Shown piece by piece: positions 22,986-35,209 of a stretch of 64,000 nt of DNA (its first letter is position 1; each line of letters starts with the position of its first letter). The stretch covers positions 1-64,000 of the forward strand of contig NW_026516781.1 in NCBI RefSeq assembly GCF_025766255.1, written 5' to 3'. A program made the translations under genes and the position numbers. The notes beneath the pieces are model-generated. The model was given only the letters and a program-made list of their open reading frames with translations, did no database searches and had not been told where the DNA came from. Origin of the DNA: Zychaea mexicana. Taxonomy: Eukaryota > Mucoromycota > Mucoromycetes > Mucorales > Lichtheimiaceae.

Positions 22986-25668
22986 GCCAGTGAGTGTCGT
23001 GGTGTTGTTGTGCTGTCAATTCAGTGTGTGCTCGAATATACAGTACTGACGTGAGTCAGCAGGAAGCAAAGGTAGTCTAGGAACGAGGAGCTCAGGAAGA
23101 GCGCAACACAGATCTTTCTTCTTTGGATAGTGACAAGTGATGCGTGTGTCAAACCTCGAACGTTCCAACAGCTTTCCCTTGAAACGAAAACTCCGTAGAG
23201 TGAAAGCGCATTGTTACGCAACGATTTGGCCAATTTACTTGGTACTCAAAGTGCACAAAGGAATGGCGGGTGAACAAGGTGATCAATGGAGCAACGAGTT
23301 ACGCGCAAAAGGGTCAAAAGATGTACAGTAGGAAGTCATCGTTTATGGTGTTATTCTTCTGATCGTCCCAATGGATCTTGAAAGCTGCTAAAAAAAACGT
23401 AGAACCCGCACAAAAACAAACGAACCGATTAACTTTATCAGCAGCAATGAAAATCAATGAAGGGTGAGTCAGTTTCACTAGTGGCAGCGTATACTTACCA
23501 TGAGCGGTCAGCTTATCTGCGGCAGCACACTTGGATAGAGTATGAATTCGGAGTGGATGGAGGGAGGTTACACGGCGTAGTTCAGAGGGATGGCGAAAAT
23601 TATAAAGCAACAGTAGTAGACAAGCACGCTTCACAGTAAAAGATAACGATCTTTTTTTATATACTGCAGCGTTGGAGTCAAGTGTGTGTTGTATCTATTC
23701 CCGCACACAGCACATGCAATCAAAAGATACTGATCAAATGGAATAGTCTGTGGACTACGCTCTATACTCATGCTGTTTACCTTGTTGGGTGAAGAATAGA
23801 AACTGGCTGCTGGGAGGATCGTGTTCTTAATGTTTACTAATGCTGGATGAGGAACAACTGATGCCGTAGAATCTGTTAAGTTGTTTACCTTGTCAATCAC
23901 TCCTGTATTGCCATTTGATTGCTCACAGAAAAGCATTTCTTCCGTGAATCTACATGCTCATTCACATTCGTGTCTTTGTTTTCGCTTGACACGGTGCCGT
24001 GCACGGACCCCCTCACAACCAAGCGGCGACAGCATCGGAGGTACAGCAGCCCAGGGTGAGAGACACGTACCACTACCGCCGAAGCACGCTTGTCTACTTG
24101 ACCATCAGGTACCACTCCTCCTTTCATTTCCTTTGGTGCTGTATCTTTTGTTATGCCATAGTAGGCAACCCACAAGTTGATACGCAACCCGTTATCTGGG
24201 CCAATGAGAATTCACGGGGATTTGAAGTCCCGAACGAGAAAAATGTCTATATAAAGCGAGCAATTTCGCCTTTCTTTTTTCTCTTCTCTTCAGTTCGTTT
24301 TGGTACAGCTTTGGTCTGTAGTACAAGGCACTGTTTGGTGCCATGACCAGGTCATTGCTTGTGCTGGGCTATTGTCATAATTCTTTTGATGATCGGCAGA
24401 TTCAGTGGTCCGCCCTGAAAGAAAATTTGCAATATATACCAGTGGGAATGTGGTCATATACTCCGGCAGCCGATCGTGAACCTTCGGGTGCATGTGATGC
24501 CAACGGTATATGTTGGGATAATTAAAACGAACTTTTTTTTATTATTTATTACACACAAATAAGAAAATGATAAACAAAATAAAAATATATTTTTCTTTTT
24601 CGCACTCTTCTTATAAACGTTTTACCGCTTTTGCCTCGCCTTTTTTTTATGTGCACGACAAGTTCCTTTTTCTTTTTTCGCGAACAAAAAGCTAATTACT
24701 CCCCCCTCCATCCATTCACAGCTCCGTGCTAAACAAAGCGGGGAACAGTGACAGTGGCTCTGTATCGTAGCCGAAAGTAACACGATCACAATGCTTTGGC
24801 ACTCTTTTTCACTTTCTGTGTTCGCCTAAATTGCCAAAGCAATTGTCAAGAAAAAAATTGTTATCGAGGATATGGTCGGTTATTTTATAAGAGGCAACGC
24901 CAGAGCATACGCCAGCAGACCTGTATAATTGTCAGATCTGTAAAAAATTGGAATGTTTTTTTTTTCAGCTGTTCGTCTCTCTCACTCTTCCTGCACGTAG
25001 CTTATCACAACACAATTTTCTTATCATTTTGGGTTTCACCTGGATCGAAAAGCTTGCACTAATCTTTCCGATGTGCCTGCCTTTAAAGCGTGATTCTTGT
25101 AACAGCTCTTTCCCTCCCCTTACACCTTCACTTCTCTCTTCCTTTTCTTATTTAACTTTACTTCGTTACATATTTTCAAGGTATGCGTTACCTATTTGAA
25201 AGTGATGATCGCTCACCAAAGATATCAGGGGGACCTGTTGAAGATATGATATATTTGCTCTACCAAAACATGCACGCACCCACACACACAGGGATGCTGT
25301 GTTTTCCAGGCCAAGCGATTCGTTACTTATATATGACTTTTGCGGCTCGCAAACAATAAACCCGAGTATTGATTGAAGCCTTTTCCTTCGTATCGAGAAG
25401 TCGATGGTTTTAGAAAGAGCCTGTTCTAATGTGTATCTGCGTATCGCTATGATAGCATAGATTTAATGAAGTTACTGGTGGTTACAATAGATCAATCTTC
25501 AGGGTCCCCCTTTTCCAAATAAAATTCAGGTGAGCTACCTGGTTCGACTTGCTTTTCCTTTGTCGGACATATTATTTCACGAGTCCGGATTATGTTATAC
25601 AGGCTTTGTTCGATTAAAAGCCTCGTGCCAAATTTCTTTTCGCGCGTCCCCTTTCACATACACGTAAT
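22986..25668. other. Repeat-rich gap, no confident gene
   Basis: Contains short ORFs only. A TATATAAAG box near 24251 precedes a 60-codon ORF (24343-24525) listed separately. About 24530-25200 is T-rich and low-complexity. No domain could be recognised in the minus-strand ORFs at 23314-24187. Confidence 0.4.
24343..24525 (+). CDS. Possible small ORF downstream of a TATA box
   Basis: Sixty codons starting MTRSLLVLGY and ending CDANGICWDN, about 90 bp downstream of a TATATAAAGCG box (about 24248-24258) and a pyrimidine-rich leader. The core promoter spacing is the only support. It has three Cys and no clear signal peptide. It may equally be part of a transposon leader. Confidence 0.2.
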   Translation: MTRSLLVLGYCHNSFDDRQIQWSALKENLQYIPVGMWSYTPAADREPSGACDANGICWDN

Positions 25669-27138
25669 ATGACTGATTTGATCTCGATTTTGCCTCCCGA
25701 ATCATTCAGTACATCTTCTCGTTTATCGGACAGCGGGCTGTGTCGAATGTGTGAAAGTATGTCGCCGCTGGTTATACGCGATCCCCACTTACCAGACAGC
25801 CCTGTGGACACTGGTGGGAATCTCGCCTGATGCATGGAACAAAAGGAGCGACGCGATGCTTCAATGTTTGGGACAACAAGTCGAATCAGTATACATCAAA
25901 CTCAAGCCACGTATAAAGTACTGGAACGACTTGCTTGGCGAAGATACAGCATTCGCTTCCTTGGTGAAGTAAAACGATACTCTTTTTTTTTGCGTTAAGA
26001 GGATCGCGTATTCGGTAGTACTTACTACTGCTTATGCGCAAAAGATATACTAAAGCTTTTTCTTTGTTTTCAATAAAAAAAAATAAGACATCAGCAACCA
26101 TGTGCATAGCAAACAATTACAACCTATTTTCGACAGTAGCACGTTACTGCCAGGATTCATCAGATATTTCTCGCATACGCTAACTGCTCTGACGATTTCA
26201 TTTCACACTTGCGATATCTCGCTGCCAATGCTACTGGACTTCTTGCCGTCATTAACGCATCTTTCAGTGATGTTTGATGGCCGCACTAACTTATCAGACG
26301 CTACTCTTGAACAAGTTGATGGCAGAAGCAGACACAAAAGGCCACCGATACACAACATTATCTTCTTAAGACTGGACGGTGTTCTCAGTTTTAAATACCG
26401 GATCCGTCCCTTATTGCAGCGTTGCTCCCACATCAAGTACTTGATATTATCGCCTTACTCACGATTCAACAACGTATCTCCAACCAACATCTATACAGCT
26501 TATGAGCTGTGCCCTCTATTACGCTACATTATGTGGGAATGCAGCGAACCAGTCATAGCAGACAGATGGATTTCACTATCAAGAAGCACGAGTGCTTATA
26601 TTAAGTAACTGAAAGGAAAGCATCGAATGATGGCGAGGAAGGCAGTATGGCTTATGAACTGCTATTCAACGGCAAGGGACACGAGAGGATCATGCCGATA
26701 GTAGTAAAATCGCAGCCGATACTAGAACATTTACGTATAGTCGCCTGTGGTCTTTCTGATATTCATTGCTGGGATGTCTTGGCACGCAACCAATTCACAC
26801 AGCTGACAAGTTTGGGGTTGACGGACATCACTGGTATGTCAAGCGAAGATTGGTCCCAGATTTTGCTCATGCAGCAACAAAATGAGATCTTGGAAGTTGG
26901 AAATCGCGCTGGAATAACGCAGTATCTGAACAGCATTATCGCAACCATCGGTACGCTGCAACGGCTCCGTATACTTTCCTTGCGAAATTTCCTTCACATG
27001 TTCAGCGAGAATCCTCTTTGCGATCTTACTCCGCTTCGACGTTTGCAACAGCTTGAAAAAATGCGTCTCACGAACATACCCATCGACAACCAAGGTCTAA
27101 TGCAGTTGTGCGAACCATCACAGCACCCACTACAGTAA
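25669..27138 (+). pseudogene. F-box/LRR gene, 5' part, frameshifted
   Basis: Starts at an ATG (LISILPPE) and enters an F-box-like segment (VQYIFSFIGQRAVSN, CRRWLYAIPTYQTALWT) after a frameshift near 25705, with a second near 25750. LRR-like blocks follow (ALTISFHTCDISLPMLLDFL, YLILSPYSR; then LEHLRIVACGLSDIHCW, LTSLGLTDITG, LRILSLRNF, LEKMRLTNIPIDNQG). More shifts occur at about 25970-26090 and 26605. Homology ends at 27132; the last 59 bases are repeated inverted at 5926-5984, where the rest of the gene continues. F-box proteins recruit substrates to SCF ligases; this copy cannot make a complete protein. Confidence 0.65.
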
Positions 27139-27450
27139 TCAGTGTGATTCAATGACTTTAGAGGATCGATTCACGCAGAAAAGTCAAGAAGGCTCTGTCC
27201 AAGATCTACTTGTACTTATCCAACACTAGGGGATCCAAGGCGTTGGTGGCACACCTGTATTGTCATGTGTACGTATTTTTGTCTTTATATTTCTGTTACC
27301 TATTAAGCTGTTATATATGATGCTGATGGCTGTTTTGATAGTGTGGAACTACATTTATACAAAAACCTCGTTTTTAACGCCGGAATCCTCCCGAAATTGT
27401 TCGAATGTTCCTATATTGTTTAAATTTAGGGGCCACTTATTGAAAAAGCC

Positions 27451-28060
27451 ATGGCGTGTACCGAAATTCTCTGTCAATGGTAGGTATTGGCTTCGATTTG
27501 ATTGGGTGTGGATCGGTGTGCATAATCGCTCGCTCTAATTCTAGCAATTGTATAGGTGACACTGTACCAGATAATTTCAAAGGCAAGAACAAGCAAACAA
27601 CTAGGCCTAGAAAAATGGACTTGAGGTTGATGTGCATGGCAACCGATGTTGATGCCGCCGACTTGGGCGTGGGGGAGTTTGCGAAATCAGCTCAAAGCAC
27701 CAAGTACTTAACTGACAGGGCCAAAATGATCGTGTGCAACAAAGCACAATTGATTACGTTTGTCAAGGCTTTGAAGCTGACGCAAGAAGATGTCAAGGAG
27801 GTAGTATTGCCAATGGTGCAAATAATGGGTATGATTTTAGCTACGATTGAAAAAGTTACTGCTACCTTTTGCTTCGTTGATTTCTAATTTTCTCAAGATA
27901 ATTCAATCGAATAGGATTAGAAGCAGAAACCTCAAACATAAGATTGGTTTCAAGTGGGGCTTACGTTCTCTATAAGGTAGCCAATTGCACCATCGATGGA
28001 GATCCTACGACCCTTTTTGAGTCGATGGAACCGGTTGTCCAGCTGCTTCATACTTTCTAG
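27451..28060 (+). CDS. Small protein of a lineage-specific family
   Basis: Exons 27451-27479, 27545-27828 and 27915-28060 give 152 residues: MACTEILCQ, then DTVPDNFKGKNK, RKMDLRLMCMATDVDAADLG, VGEFAKSAQSTKYLTDRAKM, a helical region (LTQEDVKEVVLPMVQIMGL) and IRLVSSGAYVLYKV. It resembles in my recollection a large uncharacterised family in Mucoromycota genomes. The D...GEFAK spacing recalls the D-ExK core of restriction-like nucleases, but this is only a pattern. It may be a truncated copy, since family members are usually longer. It lies between the F-box remnant and the right inverted arm. Confidence 0.4.
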
Positions 28061-28588
28061 GTAATTTGTTTTGTTTTGTTTCTTTGAGACTAGTAATTCT
28101 GACTTTTCTCCTAGATGCTAGCCACTCGCGTGAAATACAAATTAAAATCGATTGCATGGTTGTTTTATACAAGCAGCAAAACAACCATGCAATCGTTCAC
28201 TATGACAAATAGTGCACACAATACATCAGCTGCCAGTTGGGTCAGAGATATCAAAGAAACAGGACTCAGCGAGTAATCTATCATACCATAGTAGAAAGTG
28301 TAGCAGTTGCTTTGTGAGTAACATGAATGTGATGGTTAAGTAGCCATAAGTCGCTTCACTTTTTGTGTGTTAATTTTCACCTACTTTTATAGGTCGCCAT
28401 AAATCTTTTTTTATCTTTTTCTTCTTCATTAATGGTCGATAAATTAGCCTAGATTAGTTCAAAGCTTATATTTATTGGAAGGCTAATGACGATACGCTTA
28501 TAGCATTCTTGTCGCTTCCTTGCAGTGCGGTGATTGAGAAGAAAAAGAATACATAGTAGAGGCGTTGTTTCAACTGAAAAGAACCCTT
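28061..28588. other. Gap with a strong hairpin
   Basis: No ORF supported. Contains the 18-bp-arm inverted repeat at 28149-28195 (separate entry). Confidence 0.5.
28149..28195. repeat. Perfect 18-bp inverted repeat with 11-nt loop
   Basis: CGATTGCATGGTTGTTTT (28149-28166) and its exact complement (28178-28195) surround ATACAAGCAGC. Transcribed, it would form a stable stem-loop ending in A/U-rich pairs. It could be an RNA hairpin, a transposon end, or an insertion footprint. Confidence 0.8.
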
Positions 28589-29030
28589 CTAGAGAGGGAA
28601 GAAGTCATGCTGGGTCACGGTGTTTGGTGAGGAGAGGTAACAAAGTAAAAAATTAAATAAGAAAGGGAAGAGAGAAGTGAAGATGTAAGAGAGTGCGAGA
28701 GAAGAGCTGTCTATAGACGTTATGAGTGTAGTGAGGGATGTGGGGGATGACGAAGATGCCACATTGCCTAGCTCTAGCGCTTCCTTGGGTACTGGTTCAT
28801 TTGTGTCGTAGTCAGTACCCGAGTAGCTAAATTTGGCGATTTCACGCAGCACACAAAGTGGTGCCAGCCAGGTCGTTATCCATTTGCCGCGAGACAATCC
28901 TATATCGGAACGTGGTAGTATGTTCTTGATCTGATCGATGATATGTAGCTCTTTGCCTTGATCTGGTGGTGTATTGCCGAAGGCCGTGTAAACATGGATT
29001 AATTCAATTACATGAACAAGCTGGTATTCT
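28589..29030 (-). pseudogene. Orphan minus-strand exon, unknown protein
   Basis: An open stretch beginning EYQLVHVIELIHVYTAFG and continuing DQGKELHIIDQIKNILPR and GKWITTWLAPLCVLREIAKF, then a Ser-rich and hydrophobic tail. The first two thirds look like genuine globular protein; the tail is low complexity. No start codon in frame, and no neighbouring exon found before the right arm. Probably a fragment. Confidence 0.3.
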
Positions 29031-29269
29031 TGTTACTTCTGTTTTATAAAGATGATAAAATTTAAATAGCTTGTTTTTACAATTAGCCAGGTACACTATA
29101 TATACGTATTATGTATACATACGCTTTTAAAATAACTGAAATTGTAGTGATTAGTTGCATATTTCAACATCCATTCCAACTTTCCAATAACCACAGGGTT
29201 TGTAGCATCTTGGCTGCTTACTAAGACTAATTGATTTCTTGTGCTTCTTTATCCAGTCAACATAATACA

Positions 29270-29800
29270 TAAAAGATATGATGGTACATATGTTTTTAAT
29301 GATATGGCCATCTGAATTTGGCTGACCCATGCTTTCTTGGCTCAATTTTGTTCAGGTACCCAAGTTTGAAAACGTCGTCCAAATAAAAAAAATCGGTTCT
29401 ACCTTGGATGGTTGAATTCAACTTTCAACGTTGTACTTTTTGTGTACTCTGTATAGAGACATTATATATGCCAACTTTTCTGATTCTCATGAGCAGAAAT
29501 ACCTTGTGCGTATTTTTCGTAACAACGACATCTTGTTATGCTCAAATAATCATATATTGAGGTCTGATAAGTCATTAATACATCCTAATAATAAATTCAA
29601 ATAACATATCGATCCTACAAACATTCTCTATTTGCTTTTCTTTTGAAGTGCAGGGAAGGAGAGGGGATATTGTAGCGTGAGTTACAATCTATAGCCGCCA
29701 TCAGGTTTTAATAACTCTGCCATCAATTTAAAATTACAGCTGCCACTGAACGCTCACGCCAAAATAATAAAACGCTCTGCCAACCATTAGGAAAATTCGT
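29270..29800. repeat. Right inverted arm of the 19.4-29.8 kb block
   Basis: Reverse complement of the left arm without insertions A and B. On the minus strand a 64-codon ORF (29151-29345) is partly shared with the left arm (ESMGQPNSDGHII versus ESMNQPNPDGHII), showing the repeat once encoded protein. Confidence 0.7.
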
Positions 29801-30150
29801 GTATTATCAGTCAGCGTTACCTATTATGAATTCGAGTTCGATCATATCTTTCACATCTTATCGCATGACAAACTGGCTTCTATTGACGTAACGTGTAATA
29901 CAGCATAAGTTGAGACTTTAAATCTGTTCTTTCCTATTTTGCTTTTTGTCTCTCTTCGTCGTTCGGTTAAACTATAAACCGCAAACATCCCTACGTGAGG
30001 CTCTGGCACGAACCCCTAGGTTTTCCCAATCAATGCATGTTTGCTGAAAACAGTGCTAAGTCCGAACAGGCTGTTTTGGGAAACTCGCTCCGAGTGCGCT
30101 TTCCTCTCTGTTTGAACCTGCCAAACACTCTTTACCCCAAAAGAAACAGA
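29801..30150. promoter_or_regulatory. Upstream region of the TBC gene
   Basis: AT-rich; no clear TATA box. Holds no supported gene. Confidence 0.35.
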
Positions 30151-33100
30151 ATGACAGACGTTGCTCAGTCCAGAAGGTATAAAAAGTAGGACAGAATTTA
30201 GTTTGCTTCATATGGTGAGCTAAAGAAAACACGTTCGACATTTATATATATTTAAAAATTAGGCGCGGTTGGCATACCATCTTTGACGACCCTAATTTAT
30301 CTACTGAATCAATACGACACCGAGGTATCGTTGGCGCAGTGTGTCAATCAGGATTACGATCCGTGTGTTGGAAGGTAAAGTTTAGTGCATGCTGCTCCCG
30401 TGTGAGCATAACTGAATGCCGGCTCAATACTTTCCTCCTCAAAAAAATAATAATAGAATGTGCGGCATGAATACTAAATTCAAAAAATACATAGATTTAC
30501 ACTGGCTACTTTCCCAGCTTGGAATTGTCAACATGGGCAGACAGTCAAGCCGAACACCGACAGCATTATAGTAAATTGAAACAAACGTTCATTGAGGAAC
30601 CGGCCGAGATGATTAAACAGAGCAACAGCAACCAAGATCTTACAGACAATAACCCGCTTGCATTAAATGATAACGTAAGTCAGGCAAATGTTTCGGATAT
30701 CAAAGTATTCTGAATTTCTAACAAAGTTTGCTGCGTGGTGGGCAATGAATATCGTACATAGAATCCTTGGCAACAGTATTTTGAAGATTCTGAGATAAGA
30801 AAAACGATCCGACAGGATGTAGATCGAACGTGAGTGTGTGTGTATACCTCTTTGGCGCTGCAGTGGGTGGGGGGAGTTGTTACTTAATGACTTTTGCAAA
30901 GAAGATGGATGGTTATAAAATATGAGTTGGATAACATATTCTTACATGCGCAAGAAAACTAGGTTCCCTGATGTCGAGTTCTTTCGCAACTCAGATGTTC
31001 AAGAGAAGATGACGGATGTACTGTTCATCTACTGTAAATTAAATGAAGACGTATCGTATCGACAAGGAATGCACGAGCTTCTTGCACCATTCTATTGGGT
31101 GTTGACTCATGAATCTTGGCCGAAGGATGCGGATCCGTCAGAGTAAGTTGTTTTGGGATGTGGGCAAGAAAAAGACATGGTGAGAGTATAAGGGGAGGTG
31201 CTGCAAGATACTCATTCACTCCTAACATTTGTCTAATAGACCGGCAGATAAGTTGATTGCACAAACGTTGGATTCGGCTTTTATCGAGCATGACGCCTAC
31301 GTGTTGTTTGATAAGATAATGAAATACGCAAAGCCATGGTACGAGTTCAACGAACGGATATCCACCAAATCGCAGGTACCATTGACTTGACAAAATTTAA
31401 AAAACCTCGCAGAAAAAAAAAGACTTATCGGCCATGCTCATTTTTGATTGTTTAAAAAAACAAAGGGCGACTTGCGAAACAATATACCCAAATCTGCAGT
31501 AAGTAACATTTGCATTGTCGACGCGTTGTGCTACACCGTTTTTGGTCTCTTTTTTTTAACGGGTATCTCTCGCAGAACACGAAACTCAATCCTGTAGTAC
31601 TGTCGTGTCAGCGAATCCATCATAAATACCTTCGCAGCACAGATCCTGTTCTTTATGAGCACCTTGAACGTTTTAATATCGAGCCACAGCTATATGGAAT
31701 GTAAGTTACTACTTTAATAGTAGAAAAACGGCTTTCGCGCGGACAAGAAGAAGGTATTGAATGGAACCTTTTTTTAGGCGTTGGCTTCGTTTACTGTTTG
31801 GCCGCGAATTCGAGTTCCATGAACTATTAAAATTATGGGATGCCATGTTTGCAACCGATCCTTCACTGCAGATTGCCGAATATGTTTGCTTGACGATTCT
31901 TTTACGCATGCATGATCAATGTAAGCAACAACAGCATCAATAGCAGTAAACTTTGTATGTGTCCCCCCCCCTCCGTCTTTGAAAAACATTAAAATATCTT
32001 TTCCCCCAACATAATTTCTAGTACTTGCAAGCGATTATGCAGAATGCCTTACGTTACTTATGCGTGCTCCCCAGGTCGGAAACCCTACCAGTCTTGTTGA
32101 ACAGGCAAAGTATTTGCAAAACGATCTATCCGAAGGAGGAGGTTTGCATGTTTTGCAGCAGAATGATCTACGACAGGGTAAACCTCCACGACATTCCCTG
32201 TGGGAAGGCATCCAACAACAGCAGGAAATGCATCAAACAATGTCGCCAAACCGTATTGCTCACAGAAGATCTCATGCCAACTTGGATAACCTTGCGAGTA
32301 TCACCCGCGGTGTCATGAAGAGTCCTCAAGTTCGAGACCTGAATCGAGCGATCGCAGGTGTTATGGGAACAGTCCAAGTAAATAGATTTATATTGCGCAA
32401 GTTGTGCCCTCCGAAGAGAGAGAGGGGATAATCGTTGCAAAGGAAAAACTTAAACATGATTCTTTGTAGAAAAACGTGAATATGTTTGGTGATAATGTTC
32501 GGAACAGTCTTGATGCTACCCCGTCTTCTTCACGTCGACGACTGACAGTTTCGTCCGAATTTCCATCCGATATTGACCGACATTTTACTGCAGCCAACAA
32601 TCGTCCTACCGTTGTACGTTCAGAGCCAGCTGCACCACCACGCCTGGCCAGTGCGAGACCATCATCTCAGCCTCCACAAGCGCAAGATCTCGAACAACAA
32701 CAGCAGCAACCCCAAAACGTGATCGAGAAAATAGCAGCAGCCAATCGACAAATGGCAGACGTACTAGCTAAAAGCATTGATGTATTAGAAACGGAATTGT
32801 TCATGGGCCAGTCAACGACATCCACGGAAAGACATGATGGCGAGAAAACGCAAGAGAAACAGGAACCAGACCAGGCCGTGTTGATAAGTGCATTGACTGG
32901 GATCAAGCACATACGTGATGTATTGTCAGGCAAGCAATCATTTGATTTGGATGCTTTGTCAGCTGCGTATGTGACAACGCCAGCACCAACAGACGCAGAA
33001 CCAACGACGACGGCGATAAGCAGCAGCAACAAAGTTCCTCCCATCGACGACGTGGCCACTGTCGGTAGTAAAGACGATAAAGATTGGGAGATTGTGACAG

Positions 33101-33642
33101 ACGATGGCGATAAACAAACAACGACGTCGTCTGCTAGCGAACATCTGGAGACCAAGCCGTGGCCACCACTACAGCAATCAAATAACAATATGTCAAGCGT
33201 TGAGCACCATGCTACCACCACCACCACCGCCACCACTGCTACTACTAGTGCTCGCTCTACTTCTTCAACGATGCCCTCTGATACTACTACTGGTACTGGT
33301 GCCACTGCCGCCAAACAAAGTGTCGTGTATCGGATTGAAGATTTAATATCTGACCCTACACTACAGCGGAAAGATTCAGATACTTCTAATAGCAACAAAT
33401 TCAAATGGATTCTTCAAAACAACGACGATGAGAATGAATTCTCGTCAAACAACAACAACAACAGAAGACGTCAGCAATTTAAACCATCTTCACCCGATAC
33501 CGCTCGAATGCCACCTTTGCGCACTACGAATACCAGCTACAACAAGCGCACCCCTACTGCTAGCCTGTCTGCAAGTGATCTTACGAATATGATGGCGAGT
33601 CCTAGTGCCATAGATCCTTTGGGAGCAAAGAGTAACGAATGA
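30151..33642 (+). CDS. TBC-domain RabGAP, TBC1D5 type
   Basis: Eleven exons (30151-30176, 30263-30374, 30495-30674, 30762-30829, 30963-31142, 31240-31375, 31466-31498, 31576-31700, 31778-31920, 32022-32377, 32470-33642) give 843 residues. TBC hallmarks: GLRSVCWK near 45, IRQDVDR (arginine finger R128), SYRQGMHEL (glutamine finger Q163), then LKLWDAMFATDP. Both catalytic fingers are intact. The long C-terminal half is disordered, Gln/Ser/Thr-rich, and ends DPLGAKSNE. TBC1D5 regulates Rab7 with retromer and in autophagy; that role is inferred from the architecture. Poly(A)-like AATAAA follows the stop. Confidence 0.9.
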
Positions 33643-35209
33643 AAACGCTGTTTTTAGGGCATTTAACAGTAAAAATAAAGAAATAAGTTTTATTATTCTA
33701 TTGTGCATATGGTACATACTAGCGGTCCCTGCCTCGCTCTGCGCCATTCAACTTGCATGCGTCGCAAGAACTCGCCACTCTCCCTCTGGAGCGAGGCTGT
33801 ATCAATAGTTCAATATCAAAAGCTTGTACTCATATAGAATGTAGTTGCAAGTCTTTCATGATCACCTACGATTGCGGGCCATGTCTATGCTTATTCTATA
33901 CAGCAAAACTGAATCCTAGCTTGTGGATATATGCATCAAGTAAATATGTACATATGTCAGTTGTAGTTGGGGTATATCGAGGTGATGAACAAGCGGAAAG
34001 AGTTATTGTTATGCATGATGCAGGAAGTATTGTATAGCAATTCGATGTTGTAGCGCTTGTCTTCATGATGAAGAGCACTTTTCAGTTGAGCAATAAATAT
34101 CATTTTCGTTCCAAATGCAGTCTACTCCCATCAAGTACATCAGGTCATGTAAATGACCCAGGCGGTATCAGTACTGCTGCAGCATGGTGATCTGACAAGC
34201 GGCCCACCTACTGTACTGTGCTTCGAGATCTATCCATCTGCCGCGCTGGTTGCGTGTGCCCTTTTGCTTTTGCTTTGAATGGAGCTAGAGGAAGCCAATT
34301 AAAATCTTCATCTTTTTCTACTGCCTATTCTTAAATCTCCCCCTTTATTTCAGTGCCAGTTTCTTTTGTTGCCTATTCCCCTTGCGCTGTATATATATTA
34401 CTGGTTCCCTTATCTTAGCTTCCTCCCACTTTTATTCCTGGAATCATCTACAAGCCTCTCTTCCATATCTATCTTTGGATGTTGCATCGCCTCATGCGAA
34501 CGGTATATCCTTCATCCCCAAGCAGCCTCCGGGCGTAAGTTTATCATGTCCATACCCCAGCCACGGGTACGAAAGCGCGACGGTGGTCCTCGTGAATTCT
34601 AGGGGTGCTTTGCGCAAGTATCTACTTCCCCCTCTCTCTTGTGCGCGCGTGAATTTACATGGAAGGACTGGGTTTCTCTTTTTTGTGAGATTATTACAGA
34701 CAATGGAAAATCATTACGATTTGCTGTCTTCTTGCTCTTGCCATTTATAGACTAATTTTATGATTTTGATAGAGTATGTAGCAGTGTAGATCGCCACCTC
34801 CTGATCAACTTTCGATCATCGCTGTATGATAAGCTCTACCATCGTACATATTGGATGGCATACATACTACTGGTGTATTAGAAATATTGGATATAAAAGC
34901 TACACATTATTAATACTGCTATCTTCAAGCAAAAGAGAGAAATAATTACATACGATGGGCCGACGGGAAGGATAAAACAGAAACCAAAAAGTTCCTCTTG
35001 ATATGATGATCTTCCACTCTATGAAAAGGGGTGAGGGTCATCATATCGAGGCAGAGTGTTGGTGATAGTGGGGTCGCGAGTAGGGAATATAAGTAGGACT
35101 GGGTGAGTAAAAGGAGGGATGCACATTCAACGAAGGGTATATCGCTTTGGGAAATAGTTGGGGAAACAAAGAGGGAGACAAGAAGAGGTACGATGGATGA
35201 GAGTTCTTT
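33643..35209. other. Long intergenic region, no confident gene
   Basis: Lies between the convergent 3' ends of the TBC and Rho genes. Short ORFs at 33753-34037 and 34366-34750 have no family resemblance. A donor-like GTAAGT near 34536 could mark a non-coding transcript, but nothing confirms it. The last part is purine-rich on the plus strand. Confidence 0.45.

Noticed and set aside
32667..33404. A 245-codon minus-strand ORF
   Set aside because: It is the antisense shadow of the Gln/Thr/Ser-rich C-terminus of the TBC gene.
34366..34750. Possible gene with a GTAAGT donor near 34536
   Set aside because: Neither overlapping ORF resembles a protein family and no matching acceptor exon was found.
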